From Epiperipatus broadwayi (lineage: Eukaryota; Onychophora; Udeonychophora; Euonychophora; Peripatidae), in the NCBI GenBank assembly GCA_028023455.1, contig JAQFVV010000042.1, positions 5,163,739 to 5,227,738 on the forward strand: a DNA stretch of 64,000 nucleotides, written 5' to 3'. A program made the translations under genes and the position numbers. Below, piece by piece: positions 50,144-62,330 of this stretch (positions within the stretch are counted from its first letter, which is position 1; every line of letters begins with the position of its first letter). Below the pieces are notes generated by a model. It ran no database searches, was not told where the DNA came from, and saw only the letters and a program-made list of their open reading frames with translations.

Positions 50144-50634
50144 TATTTGTTTATTCAAAGCATACCACTGACCCCAATTCCCCTTAGTCCTATCGTCTCT
50201 ATCTGCCCCCAAATGCACTTAGCCTGCCCAAACATATATCTCCCAGTGATTATATTATATATGACTATTATTATTTCTTTTATTTTTTTTATAACAAATT
50301 CTATTTATTATCATTTATGTAATTCGATTCTTTACAGCTAAGGAACTTTTTTTATTTTCATAATTTATTCTAAAACTATTACTTTATTTTCAGTAACACA
50401 ATTTCATTATACTTTTTTTTCAACTTTAAGAGATATTTATTTATCTTTAGTTAAAACCCCTTTTAACCTTTCCACTCTCTTTTCATTTAGAAAAAAAAAA
50501 ATTGCTTCAGTCAATTCTTTGATTTAAATCACATCACTTTACAACTCCAATTATATGCAGTTTAATGTTTCTTAAAATCTTTATTCTTTAATTCCATTGA
50601 CATACAATTAACTATCATCATATGTGAAGGTTCA

Positions 50635-50652
50635 GCCCCACATTGGGTACCA
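50635..50652 (-). promoter_or_regulatory. primer-binding site (PBS)
   Basis: Two bases inside the 5' LTR, on the element strand, lies TGGTACCCAATGTGGGGC. It starts TGG (complement of the tRNA CCA end) and resembles the TGGCGCCCAACGTGGGGC-like PBS of many gypsy elements with two changes. The primer tRNA is not assigned. Confidence 0.65.
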
Positions 50653-50654
50653 TT

Positions 50655-52242
50655 TGAACCATGTCCGTTCATGCTGTTTCATTGTGTTTAAACAATATAT
50701 AACATAAATTTATATTTTTAATACTACATGAACAGACTAGCCCTTCAAGAAGAGGGGAGAATTCCATCAATAGCAGAGCTATCAATGATACCCATGATCA
50801 GACCGAGCTAAGTAAAGCACAATACGATCACATTTCCAGACCATGGCCACCTCAACTGCTAGATTCAAACCCCTACCATCCAAAGCATTTTATATGTTTA
50901 GAGGTAAACCTTAGGCACCAGCTAATTACACGAAGTAATTAACATGACTGGATGATTAACGTGACTAGATGGTAGGCCCATAATACAGGGCTTGAACTAT
51001 CTCAAGTAGCTCAATCGAAAAATAATAAACTGCTCTAATTAGTGGTATTGGTAAAAGAATTGACTGACAAATACTAATTTCTAAAAATAATTTATTTTAA
51101 ATACTTTAAAATTGATTAAAGAACTAATTCATTCCTTTCTTGAATAAAATCAAAATTGCATATTTCAGGTGGATACATAAATAAACATAAGCATCAAAAT
51201 ATATATAATGCACACACATTCTATCATATAAGCTGTTGGTTTGTATGATTTGACAAGTTCTAGGACTATCGGTTTATTATACTAATCTGCACATAGAAAC
51301 TTCATTTTTATGCTGGTTATAGTTTATTTCTGTGACTGGATATCTCAAAGATAACAATGGTTATAATAATAAATTACGAACACAATAGGAATGGGAATAA
51401 ATATATTAATATTACCTGTAGGTTTTCAGATACGTGATCCTGGATAGACGGCTGCTTCTTTCTCCTGTGTGATGCGTGTTGTACCAACTGCTGGCATTCT
51501 AGATTTAAAGACCAAAGTGGGTTCCTTGCTGCACTTCAGTCCAGCACACAAATATTCAAACAGCTCAGGTTGTTAGATATTCATTGAGGCTTGATTAACA
51601 TTTAAATTAATTAAATTCCCATTATTCGTTCACATTCCTCATTAGATTAATTTACTTAGGATAAGATGTCACTTTTTAATTATTCCCATTGTTTATTTGT
51701 AGCCATCTTTGAATTTAACTTAACTTTTATGTTACAAACTTTTTTTTTCTTTCGATTTTACTTTTATACACACACACATTCTAACTTCTGTACATAATTA
51801 GCTTTGACAAACATATATTTTTATTTCTTTAAAATAAACAAAGAAAGCATTTTTTATTTTCATGTAACATCTTTTTTTTTTTCCAATTTTAAACCTTTAC
51901 TTAGTTAAATCTCTCCCTCCCCCTTTAATTGTTTTCCTATTTTTCTTTTTTTAACATAGTACACTTCTAAGAGTAATGACACAGCTTTCTCTCTTTTTTA
52001 AAAAAATTTAGTTGAATTTCTCACTCCTCAAATTGTTTTTTTATATTATTATTTCAAACTAGTAAAACTTATAATGTGTTAATTTGCCCTGTGGTGATCT
52101 ATGCTTTGTTCTTACAAAACCTTTAATCTTGACTTTGGACTCTTTAATATTAATTATTTTTTTGTCTTAAATATTTTGGAATAAAACCTTTCTTGAAATT
52201 TTATTATGAATAATGTAACACTTACTTAGGCGGTACATTACA
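50655..52242 (-). repeat. gypsy 5' LTR (1588 bp)
   Basis: It is the partner of 43975-45718 with moderate divergence (many substitutions and indels), showing that insertion is old. It ends GGTACATTACA on the + strand, like the other LTR. Confidence 0.85.
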
Positions 52243-53051
52243 TATTGGAAATTAATAGTTTATGATGAAAACTATGATCATAAAAGGCAAAAAAATATCT
52301 AAGATATACTAAATTGATTGTCTATAATTTCAAGCATAAAAATCACTCCACAAAATGAATACACACTATGATCTAAAAAATTAAAATTTTATTTATTTAC
52401 GACATTTTCATTTTTAAAATTTTTGTTTACTTTTTTTCAGATAGTGTTTAGTAGAATCAGCAGATTGAGAGAAGGCAGTTTCCCTGTATAATTATTTTAA
52501 GCACAGTTTATACAAATGTTAAACAAAAATTTTCATGGGCTACAGATATAAGCGACATATTACACAAGTTTATAAATGTATGATTCATAATAATATCATA
52601 CATGGATGTTCAGTTTTTTGGAATTTGTTGATAAAAGTTTTTTTTTTTTTCTAAATTTCTTAAAAAAAAAAAAAAAAAACTTAAAACATTCCAAGGTTGG
52701 CATTTGTTTTTATCAAGTCATTTAATTTCTTAAAATGTAATAAATTTAATTTTTTTTAAAAATATAACTTGTTTTAATTTTGTTTGTATAAAACAGTATT
52801 CAAATTATTTTTTGTATTATTTTTTATTGCAATTTGTAATCATTGCAATTGTTTTAAACACCATGACTAATATCAAGATATAACATATTGAGAAAATTTA
52901 AACTGAATTGCATGCAAACTGATCAAAATGATTTCAAAAACATTTTCTATTTGGTACTTTTGTCAAAAACTATTTAATATTTATACACAATTAATATCAA
53001 CAGATTTTGTACATTTCTCTATTTTATTTGTAAATGTAAATTCAGAAATAA
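52243..53051. other. AT-rich non-coding stretch
   Basis: Long A and T runs (52630-52680); no feature recognised. Confidence 0.4.
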
Positions 53052-54787
53052 TGAAAAATCAAATATATTGTTTCAGTATTGTGCCATGACATTTTGACTT
53101 GGTCCGTAAATTTTCAAAGATTATGCAAATATGGTGGCCGTTCAACGGCGCTACCAAGCATTCCTAGCTTGGAACCAGATTGTTTCCACAATCACGGTTC
53201 ATTATTTATTTACAAATGGCAATCACCAAATATATTTTTAAAAGGTAATCTTATCCGAATTTATTTCAATCAAATGAACACTGAATTAAATTACTTAACT
53301 AGATTAAACAGGGACACTCAAATATATTTAATAGATTTTATTACACTCACTTTCATTTTTTTTAAAAAAATATTCTCTTTTCCTATAGCATTCCCAACTG
53401 ACTAATCTTTTTTTATAAAGAACAAATACAAGCTTAAATTAAACACAAACATTATCAATTTTCTTTAGATACGGTACAAATTATTTAAATAATATTCTTT
53501 TATTGAGGGAACATGCACCGTCACTTGTCCTACTTATGACAAGAAACCCTGAACAAGTAGATGTAACCACAAGGGCGACTTACTAATAAGAGTATGCCGA
53601 ATGGCAACATTCAGACTCCCTCTTTCTAACGTTAAACAATTTATTCTAATCTCAATGTATGGCATAAGGGTCATTCGTTTGCTTACAACCATCGGGCATC
53701 CATTTCCCCTACACCATGTTCTGACATAAGGTTCAAATGTTACTTATTGACGAACATACAACTGGCCTAAATCCTTCGCTCCATTGATCTGTCAAGATCG
53801 AGCAGTTAACATTATTAGGAAAAATCTAATCTGATTCACACATGAATTATAATAAAATGCATATATAAAAAAAAATTTAAAAAATATACGAGTTTAACCC
53901 CCTCTCCTTTAACATATAATAAAATTCCCAGCAATAATCCCACACTCTAGTGTTGAAACATTTAAGACACTTAATAGTATATATATTTCTATAATGCAAA
54001 ATGAAATCAAAGTTCACTCCATAACAGTTTATAACTACCATGACGGTCCTGCAGGAGAAGTATTTTATCCTTATACTTGTCGTGGTTTGTACTACATTTC
54101 CAGGTTAATCCAATTTCTTCGGCTAGCTATACATGTCTCTATGCAAGGTCGGCATTTCCAATGGAAGTTCCAGGTGGTGTCGGAAAGAGAGGTTCCGCAA
54201 AGGGAAAGTTCTGCCACTCAACATATTCTCTACACTTTTAATTTTACTTTGCAGGTTTTAAATTGTCGAAGAGTCTGAGCCAAATCAAAACCAATAGATC
54301 TGTCACTAACTTCGGCAAAATTCCAGTTAATTTCAAACCAAAGACAATCCCATAATTTAGTTTTTTTCAATGTTACTTATAATCCTGAGGAAACATTCCA
54401 AATTGATGAGCGTAATAGTTAGTACAAAAATACCTCCACTATCAAAGTTTCAACAATAGAGCTAATTGCAGAAAAATTCTATACTGTACTTTCTTTTGCC
54501 TTTTATCTTTAAGAATTAGAATTAAAACAAAAGACAAACTTTTATATATAAAAAAAAAAAACTTGCAAAATCTTATGTTTTGTTTTCTCTTTTTTGATTT
54601 AATTGATTTCAAAACTTTAAAAATTCATTTCAAAAATAAGTTTTATTATTTATTTTTAGTATAAAATAATATACACACGATTTTAATAATATATATGTGC
54701 ATATATATGTATGAATATGAGCTGACAGAAAAATACCAGCTCAGTATATAAATTCATAAATATTGAAAAATCAAATATATTGTTTCA
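53052..54787. repeat. 1.7-kb segment bracketed by a perfect 24-bp direct repeat
   Basis: TGAAAAATCAAATATATTGT plus TTCA occurs at 53052-53075 and at 54764-54787 without mismatch. The 1688 bases between are partly less AT-rich (53080-53220, 53510-54450) and contain frames of 108 codons (53079-53405) and 94 codons (53994-54278) with no recognised domain. A long target duplication around an unknown retroelement is one explanation. No terminal inverted repeats, poly-A tail or LTRs are visible. Confidence 0.6.
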
Positions 54788-55339
54788 ATTTTAACTGATG
54801 TTTTTCAAGAAGCATTTATATTGACAAGATAATATAAAAAGCATAACAAAGTAATAAAATCTTTATATGATACTACATTGTTTTCATTGCAATGCATTAA
54901 AAAATATATACCAAGTTCTTCATTCAATATTTATGTTTAAAATGTTTAATGTATATTTTATAATTTCTAGACAATGTAAGTTAAATGAGGATCTATTATC
55001 TCTCATATTATGCTTTAATAATATAAATATATATTAAAGTTTTTTGGTACTTACGTATTAGTCCGGCAACATAGATTGTAGGCCTTTCACATCTGTGGTA
55101 AATGTTTACTGCGATCACGTCAAATAAACCCTGCGATGTTATCCAATGTGGTATCAAAACATTTTTTTTTTTAAACCCGATCTCGTATCAAAATGTTTTT
55201 TTTTTGTGATGTTTTTTGACAAGTCTCAGTTATTGTCCAGATTTCATTCTGACAACACCTTTTATCGTAGTTTTAATTCAAGCTTAGCTATTGTGCAGAT
55301 TTCAATTGCATTCCATAGTATTACTTCAAGATTTTAATT
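54788..55339. other. AT-rich stretch
   Basis: Nothing is recognised. The frame at 55146-55337 is low-complexity. Confidence 0.4.
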
Positions 55340-55645
55340 GCATTTTTGCTTGATTTGAAGTGAGTAAATATAAAGTTTTCCTTTTGATTTTCTTTATGTT
55401 ATCATTAGAATTAATGATAGGAGAGTGACATATCTGATCGAAGGTATTATGATAATGCGTTCATTTCCCTACTGAATGAAATGCATTTTTGCTTGATTCA
55501 TTTGATTTTAAGTGAGTAAGAATATGTAGTCTTACTTTTGATTTTCTTTACGTTATCATTAGAATTAATGATAGGACAGTGGCAACTCTGATCAAAGCTA
55601 TTATGACGATGCATTCATTTTCGTACTGAACGAAATCAAAAAATA
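55340..55645. repeat. ~152-bp tandem duplication
   Basis: GCATTTTTGCTTGATT..., TTTTGATTTTCTTTA, GTTATCATTAGAATTAATGA and TACTGAA(T/C)GAAAT recur in the same order from 55340 and from 55493. The two copies have diverged by roughly a tenth or more, with a small insertion in the second. Non-coding. Confidence 0.8.
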
Positions 55646-55870
55646 TCTCCGCCAGAATGAACAATTAATATAAATATTCCACTTTTACCATATTTATTTT
55701 ATGATTATTTTCTTTCTTTTATTGGGGGGGATGGAAACAATCCCGTTTAGGCGAGATACTGCACAATCATGTTTTCATTTTGAGGGGGAAATGTTGACAT
55801 AAAAAATTTGATCCATTTAAAATAAAGTAGATCAGACAAATTAATTGTTTCATCTCAACAATTCCTCATA

Positions 55871-56803
55871 CACCTGGGTCTCATTTTACGCGATAGATAG
55901 GTTCCTCAGAAAACACGCGCAAATGAAATCGTGCAAAAATAGACTAACTTACATTGAAAAAGAAAGGGGGGTGCGGTCTGTGATTTTTCAAAATTCGCGT
56001 AAAAGCAAAGCACCAACGTAAAATTACTTTAAAATTCGCACAAAAAAAAAAAATAAGGAAATAAAATATGACTAATAAAAAATTTCAAATTTGAAAAAAA
56101 TTGATACAAGACAAACTTTTTTTAACTATAATATTTTATTTTATTCAAAATAATATATTTTTATGCATAATTTACAGTACAGTAATTTACATTTTTTTTA
56201 TACACGTTTTAATTATTATGATTTTCTGGTGACAACGTAATTAGTAATTAATCTTTGAGACGATGATTTTATTAATTGTTTACGAAGCTCGCGATATCCA
56301 GACATACAACCATTTAGCTCTTGTTGGAATTTAAGAGCACGTTAATGATTAGTGTCATTAATAAGAAAATAATAATTGATTACGTTCTTTTTTAAAAAGC
56401 AAAAACAGAATGTGATTTAGAATGCAAAATTAACACGCACAGTTCTTTTTTAAAAAGCAAAAGCAGAATGTGATTTAAAATGCAAAATTAACACGCACAA
56501 TGTTTGAACAAATTTACATTATAATTTTGTAAAATTTTATATGTGTATACATAAAATGTGGAAATCATGATTTTAATTTCATTAATGCATAAAATCTTAC
56601 TATTATAAAGCACTGAAAATATTAAAATTACTAAGATGAAAGTCGAATTCCAATAATGTGCTATTACTTTCAATATAACGTAAGTGCGCAAAATGTATTA
56701 TTTAAAGTAATAGCGCATTATCGGAAATCGACTTCCGGTGAAACACGAATCGCATAACATCAAAATCGTGTTAAATAAGTCCACGTAGAAAGAGACCCAG
56801 GTG
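55871..56803. mobile_element. TA-flanked, pogo/mariner-like non-autonomous element (933 bp)
   Basis: The left end CACCTGGGTCTCATTTTACG matches the inverted right end CACCTGGGTCTCTTTCTACG. TA lies at both borders (55869-55870 and 56804-56805). CpG-containing words (ACGCG, TCGCG, AATCGTG) recur near both ends, as in pogo/Tigger-type elements. No transposase frame is present. A 58-bp duplication lies inside. Confidence 0.8.
56384..56499. repeat. 58-bp tandem duplication inside the TA-flanked element
   Basis: GTTCTTTTTTAAAAAGCAAA and the following bases through AACACGCACA occur twice (56384-56441 and 56442-56499) with two differences. Confidence 0.9.
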
Positions 56804-57293
56804 TATATTATATAGTAATGTATGTGTATATTTTCTAGTTTTTTGAAATGTTAGACAATTTTTATAATTTAGTGTTTGCTTTATCCATATTTAAATTAAC
56901 ATTTGGGAATTGCGTAATGATGTGACATTGATTACATATTTTTTGTACAGCAAACCAATGTTTTTACTGTTGTTAAGATTTTATTTTTTTTGATTGTACA
57001 AACATGTGTTAAATAAATGTCCATGTGGGGAGAGGTTATAGTTTTTTGATAATATTTTAGACTACTTTCTGTAATTTGATGACTGTTTTATCCATATTTA
57101 AAGTAACATTTGGGAATTGCATAAATAATTTTTAAGATCAATTTTTTTGAAATTCATATTTTTAGTATTGTTAAAAATTAATATTCTAGATCATATTTTT
57201 ATATATTACACAGTAAGTCGTAGGTGTATATTTTAGGGTTTTTTGGGTAATATTTTACAGTATTTTTATAATTTAGTAATTGTTTTAGTATTA

Positions 57294-57531
57294 GACCTGC
57301 AACACATATTTGATCTGCAGCATCTTTTCACAAATATATTCCGGCTGCCGATAACTTTGTAAATCTGGTGAAAAAATATGTACACTTTATCCATTTCAAC
57401 AAGTTTATCATTTTAAGTTTGTAGAAGATCCAAGTGTACACGTTATTTTGGTCAGATCAGAAGATGAGAAAGTTGTCAGCAGATTGATATGAATGTGAAA
57501 AGGCACTGCAGGTGTAATATGTGTTGCAGGT
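57294..57531. mobile_element. TA-flanked MITE (238 bp)
   Basis: The ends GACCTGCAACACATATT are perfect inverted copies, and similarity continues for about 60 bases (CTGCAG, CTTTTCACA, CTGC.GA.AACTT words). TA flanks it at 57292-57293 and 57532-57533. It has no coding capacity. The ends are unlike those of the other TA-flanked elements here, so it is a separate family. Confidence 0.85.
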
Positions 57532-57533
57532 CT

Positions 57534-58580
57534 AGTACTTATGTATTACATAAGTACCATTTTTTTAAAAATATTTGACTAAGAATGGATGTTATAATCA
57601 ATTTAAATATATATATATCTATTCATTTAGCTCAATAAACAACATTTTAAAGTTAATGAAGGATGATAATTAGTCAAGAATTCTACTCTAAATATAAAAC
57701 TATTAATCTGCTTCACTTTAATTTGGCAATTTCTAATATCAAACAAAATTACAAGATGTCTTTTAAATTAGCACTTGTCAAGAATTATTTAACCATCCTT
57801 TATTTAATTTTAAAGAGACACATAATAAAATAATATAGTACAGTTAACAAATTAATAAAATGTATATAATTTTAAAATAAAAAACATATTTAAGTAAATG
57901 TTTTATAAATCAATAAGCTAATTAATATGAATCCCATATTTCTACTTTATTTTTTGATCACTTATTATTTTCTTACATAAAAGTTTTAGCTTCTGCATAT
58001 TTTATAAAGTGAAATAGGGGCTGGGGTGGGGGGTATCTCTAAATATCTGACATGAAGTTTTGCAATAGAAAACTTAAATTTTTTAAAAATACATTGCATT
58101 ACAAAAAAAAATAATTGGGACTCTAGCATATATGCAAAATTTGGTTTCAAGTTTCAGCATAGACGATAACCAACTGTAGATATATTTTAACATACATATA
58201 TATAAACAAAATACACTAGAATAACTACAAAATTAAAAATGCCTATATAAAACTTAAAAAATAATTTCTTTGCTATAGTCCGCTTATGGATTCTTCTGCC
58301 ATCTTGAGTAGCAATACAACATTAATATTTAAATCTTGTTAAAGTCACATAACAGTAACATTCCCATGTGAATTGTGAATACTAACACAATTACACTGTT
58401 TATTCAACACATTATCTGCACTATTTATAAAATGATTTTAATTTTCCCTTTTTTTCAAATCATTTTCCACATACAAAACAAAAAAACTATCAAAGCAGAA
58501 TTCTCCACTACAAATCACTCCATGTTTCTGCAAAAACAGACTTATACCTATCTGCAGAACATAACTTATTATATAATAAT
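57534..58580. other. AT-rich non-coding stretch
   Basis: No feature is recognised. The + strand frame at 58375-58644 overlaps the Penelope remnant on the other strand and is its shadow. Confidence 0.4.
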
Positions 58581-59080
58581 TCATGTTCCCCAACTCTTTT
58601 TTAAAGCACATTTAGTTTCCCTGATGAAATTACATCCACAATGACATACCACTCTATATATAATATTACATTTATTGACTTTATCAATACAATCTTTTCC
58701 ATTAATAACTAACCTTCCAGTATTTGAATCAACTTTAAATACAATATTAAAATCAGCAAATACCAATGATGTAACCTTACCACACACAATATCATTTATA
58801 TAAGGCAATGTTATCCATCTTTTCTTATCCATATTATCTCTTCTCCATCTACTTCTAAACTTATATAGTGCATATAAAATATTTTTTCCACTACAACCCA
58901 CTTCCAATAAACCATTAACATATCTTTCAACATTTAGCCATTTTATCAGTCTGAAATTTACACAAAACATCATTTGTAAAAAGAAATGCTCTAAAACCAG
59001 CTAATTTATAGATAAGTGGAACATTTGAATTTGGATGCACAAATCCTTTAATTGATAATGGTTTCAACATCATTTTATTA
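58581..59080 (-). pseudogene. Penelope-like element remnant (linker and GIY-YIG endonuclease start)
   Basis: The minus strand reads SIKGFVHPNSNVPLIYKLAG in one frame, then after a frame change the 58581-58973 frame with WITLPYINDIVCGKV, FNIVFKVDSNTGRLVINGKD and NIIYRVVCHCGCNFIRET. This follows the Penelope order: the post-RT H...S..P.(Y)K block, the LPY linker, the KD motif, then VY.I.C.C...(Y/F)IGET of the GIY-YIG nuclease, here with Gly changed to Arg. The RT and the rest of the nuclease are missing. Confidence 0.75.
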
Positions 59081-59640
59081 TTAATTTTTTTACCTTTTCT
59101 CCATAAAATTATATACATATAAATATATAGGTTTGTGTATATATTGTACATGCAATGCAAATTAAAATTTCTTTTTATTAATTTCAATTCTTTTTTTAAA
59201 TTTTTTGAATTATGGATAACTGAAACCACAAATATAAAAAAATTGTAATATACTGGGATTATTGTATTCAGCAGTATTTTTTAATAATTATTATATGTCT
59301 ATTGAGAAGTAATAATCATTATTTAAATGTAAAATTTGAGTTTCAAAAAGAATATGTTGTGCTTTAAAAATATAAGAATAAAAAATGTTTTGAATTATTT
59401 CTAATTCAGCAAAATAGTTAATATGGAAAGACTCGGAAACAAAAAGTTCTGGAGATCGACAGCATTATATCTGTACTTTGTTAATAAAGTATTTATTTAT
59501 AAAGAAAATGGTTTATTGGAATTATTTTTTAGTTTTAGAAGACATGATAAATTGGCTGATTATAAATGCTTTCTAGAAAATAAAACACTAAACAAAAAGC
59601 ATTCAATATATATATTCAATTTTATTTTGTATTTAGCAAA
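59081..59640. other. AT-rich stretch
   Basis: No feature is recognised. The 73-codon frame at 59423-59644 has no domain. Confidence 0.4.
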
Positions 59641-59644
59641 ATGA

Positions 59645-60420
59645 TTGCAACCCATATTCATCATCATTTTAGGAAACTTTTATATTTCATTTATCCATCT
59701 AACATGCGACCGTTTTTTTAATCTTTTGCAATTTCTTGAATCCAGTTTAAGATTTCAAGTGACTATCCAACTCCATTTTTTTAATCCTCCTTTCAACAGT
59801 ATCAATGATAACTGCTTATTCCCATAACCATATATTTTGCTTTTGATTCAATCTTGTTATTCTTAACATACATCTTTCTACATTTTGCTTCACAGTTTGA
59901 AGTATTTATACTATTCTATTATGGTCCAGAGTTTGAGATTCATAATTACGCACTGGTAAAATACATTTATTAAAAACTGTCCTTTTCAAGTATATAGGCA
60001 TATTTTCTTTGATTTCTAGCAAAAAACATTATTCAAATTAATCATACGATTAACTTCATTCATTATATTTCTATATCTCTATCTGTATTAATAAAATGGC
60101 CAATGTATTTATAGTTTTTATTTATACTTATTGTTATCAGTCAGTATTTTTATTTGGAAAAGTTATTAAACATTAACTTTTTAGTTTTCATTTTTAGTCT
60201 TGTAACAACGCTTGAAGCTCTGGATGCATTATTTATATAAACAAATACATCACCTGCAACATTTAGACCATTTAAGCAATCTTCATTTATTTTTATTCAC
60301 TTAAATTTCCCACGTCATTCTACATAATATTTCTAGAAAAACTTCTAAAAAGTTTTGGAGATGGAATCATCCTCTTATATGTCCACATCAATTTTAATCT
60401 GTTTAGTGTAACAATGTTGT
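59645..60420 (-). pseudogene. decayed RTE-type LINE
   Basis: CATTTATCCATCTAACATG, AATTTCTTGAATCCAGTTTA and CCAACTCCATTTTTTTAA align in order with the inverse of the RTE tail at 49862-50143. CATCATCATTTTAGG at 59659 is the inverse of the RTE TGATGAT tail. Further along, AGTTTTGGAGATGGAATCAT (60352-60371) sits where the RT region would be. No frame is intact. It is an older copy than the one in the gypsy element. Confidence 0.65.
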
Positions 60421-61540
60421 CTGATCATTGCTGTTGCATGGTTTGGTGCAATGATGAAATGATCAACAATTACCGAGATCAAAATCCATAAATACAGCCC
60501 AACTCTGTCATTTCCAGTACTTGAACTTAATTTCCTGAGCAATAAACCATCTGATGCATCTCAATAATTATTTCTCTTCAAATAATTTCTTTCGTATTTT
60601 AAACCCAAACCTGTTTAGTCATTAAATGTTTTAACATTTGTTTATTCATTACATAAAATAAAAAGTAAATTAATGGGCAAAGTTTGCCAATGATTATCTA
60701 TATATGTTTGTAGATATTATAATGGTCAGTCAAGAATCTGCAGCTACAGCTGATATCAATCAACAGAGAATGCCACTAAATTTGTAATTTATAATTTCCC
60801 ATCTTTGCTTCTATCTGATAGAATTATATTACTCTGTAAAATCAGTCTTCTTTGGGTATTTAGCATACTGATATACATAGAAAATTTAAATTTATTGGTA
60901 AAGATATCAGACTATAAACCTCTACAGAATATTCAACCACTACTAGTATTATTAAATATGTCTCCTAGATCTTGCAGAATCTTGATATTCCTTTTAATCT
61001 TTTGTTGAGCACTATATAAAACTGGGCCATTGCTATAACAATAGATGACAAACATTAGGCTAAAATAAACAAATAGTTATTCACTACTATTATATTCTTG
61101 CAGTTATATTTCACAAAAAACTTTTTACCTCGAAAACCCCTTGTTTACGCATAAAAAAGTTTAATTTGACCATATGGCAATGTATCGTCACATTTCTTTT
61201 TTCTTTCTCTCCGCCATTTTCTATCTTTTTGTACGTCTAAAATTTTTTTCTGTGCGATGAAAATTAGTTTTTTATAGCAATTTTTGTAAAGTACATTATT
61301 AAAATTTTGTAAATTTTTTTATCTTTCTAGATTTTATCAGGAGAAAAAAAAATATCGGAGAAAACAATTATTTTGCTCGCTGAACGTAATTATCATTCTA
61401 ACGAACTTTTCTGTTGATGTGTTTGATTTTGAGGTTTCGTATTCCCCATTACCCGTAAGTATTCATCATCATCTGATATATAATAATTACTTGTAATTCC
61501 TTTGGGTTATTTATTTTATTTTATTTACTGTTTTTATACA
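60421..61540. other. unassigned AT-rich stretch
   Basis: 60421-60560 may be further RTE RT sequence. 61120-61440 is somewhat richer in GC than its surroundings and leads into the satellite array, but shows no coding or inverted-end structure. Confidence 0.35.
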
Positions 61541-62330
61541 TTTCATTGTAGATAAGTTTTTATTCATTTTATAGCATACTTTGCTATTATGGTTTGCTAT
61601 GTAATAATGCATAATTTAGCTCACTCTTACCCTCATGATATTCCAATAATGTAGTAATTATTTTTTACATGCATAACTTAGAATTTACTACGTTTTTATT
61701 CATTTCATTGTAGATAACTTTTTATTCATTTTATAGCATACTTTGCTATTATGGTTTGCTATGTAATAATGCATAATTTAGCTCACTCTTACCCTCATGA
61801 TATTCCAATAATGTAGTAATTATTTTTTACATGCATAACTTAGAATTTACTACATTTTTATTCGTTTCATTATAGATAACTTTTTATTCATTTGATAGCA
61901 TACTTTGCTATTATGGTTTGCTATGTAATAATGCATAATTTAGCTCACTCTTACCCTCATGATATTCCAATAATGTAGTAATTATTTTTTACATGCATAA
62001 CTTAGAATTTACTACGTTTTATTCATTTCATTGTAGATAACTTTTTATTCATTTTATAGCATACTTTGCAGATAACTTTTTATTCATTTGATGAGCATAC
62101 TTTGCTATTATGGTTTGCTATGTAATAATGCATAATTTAGCTCACTCTTACCCTCATGATATTCCAATAATGTAGTAATTATTTTTTACACGATACTGAA
62201 TTTCTACATTTTTATTCATTTCATTGTAGATAACTTTTTATTCATTTTATAGCATACTTTGCTATTATGGTTTCCTATGTAATAATGCATAATTTAGCCC
62301 ATGATTTTTTAATAATATAGTAATTATTTT
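61541..62330. repeat. satellite-like tandem array, ~162-bp unit, five copies
   Basis: Units start with TTTCATT(G/A)TAGATAA at 61541, 61703, 61865, 62026 and about 62219. The first steps are 162, 162 and 161 bases; the fourth is longer because of an internal ~33-base duplication. Copies are almost identical through TTTGCTATTATGGTTTGCTA and GCTCACTCTTACCCTCATGA. The last unit is more diverged and shortened. Confidence 0.95.

Larger units (their letters stand above)
43975..52242 (-). mobile_element. Ty3/gypsy LTR retrotransposon, decayed
   Basis: It is a full-length but dead element on the minus strand. The 5' LTR is 50655-52242, then the PBS, gag (about 49275-49620), protease, RT, RNase H and integrase down to 46136, PPT, and the 3' LTR at 43975-45718. 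Domain order PR-RT-RH-IN defines Ty3/gypsy. Frameshifts and stops occur in each domain. ATAT stands before the left LTR and at the end of the right one, but target duplication borders are uncertain. A nested RTE fragment (about 49862-50143) and an 80-bp tandem duplication lie inside. Confidence 0.9.

Noticed and set aside
49807-50218. Minus-strand frames of 99 and 85 codons
   Set aside because: Antisense shadows of the RTE fragment on the + strand.
58375-58644. 89-codon + strand frame
   Set aside because: Overlaps the Penelope remnant antisense and has no domain of its own.
61541-62330. CRISPR array
   Set aside because: The units are contiguous 162-bp tandem copies without unique spacers, in a eukaryotic genome.
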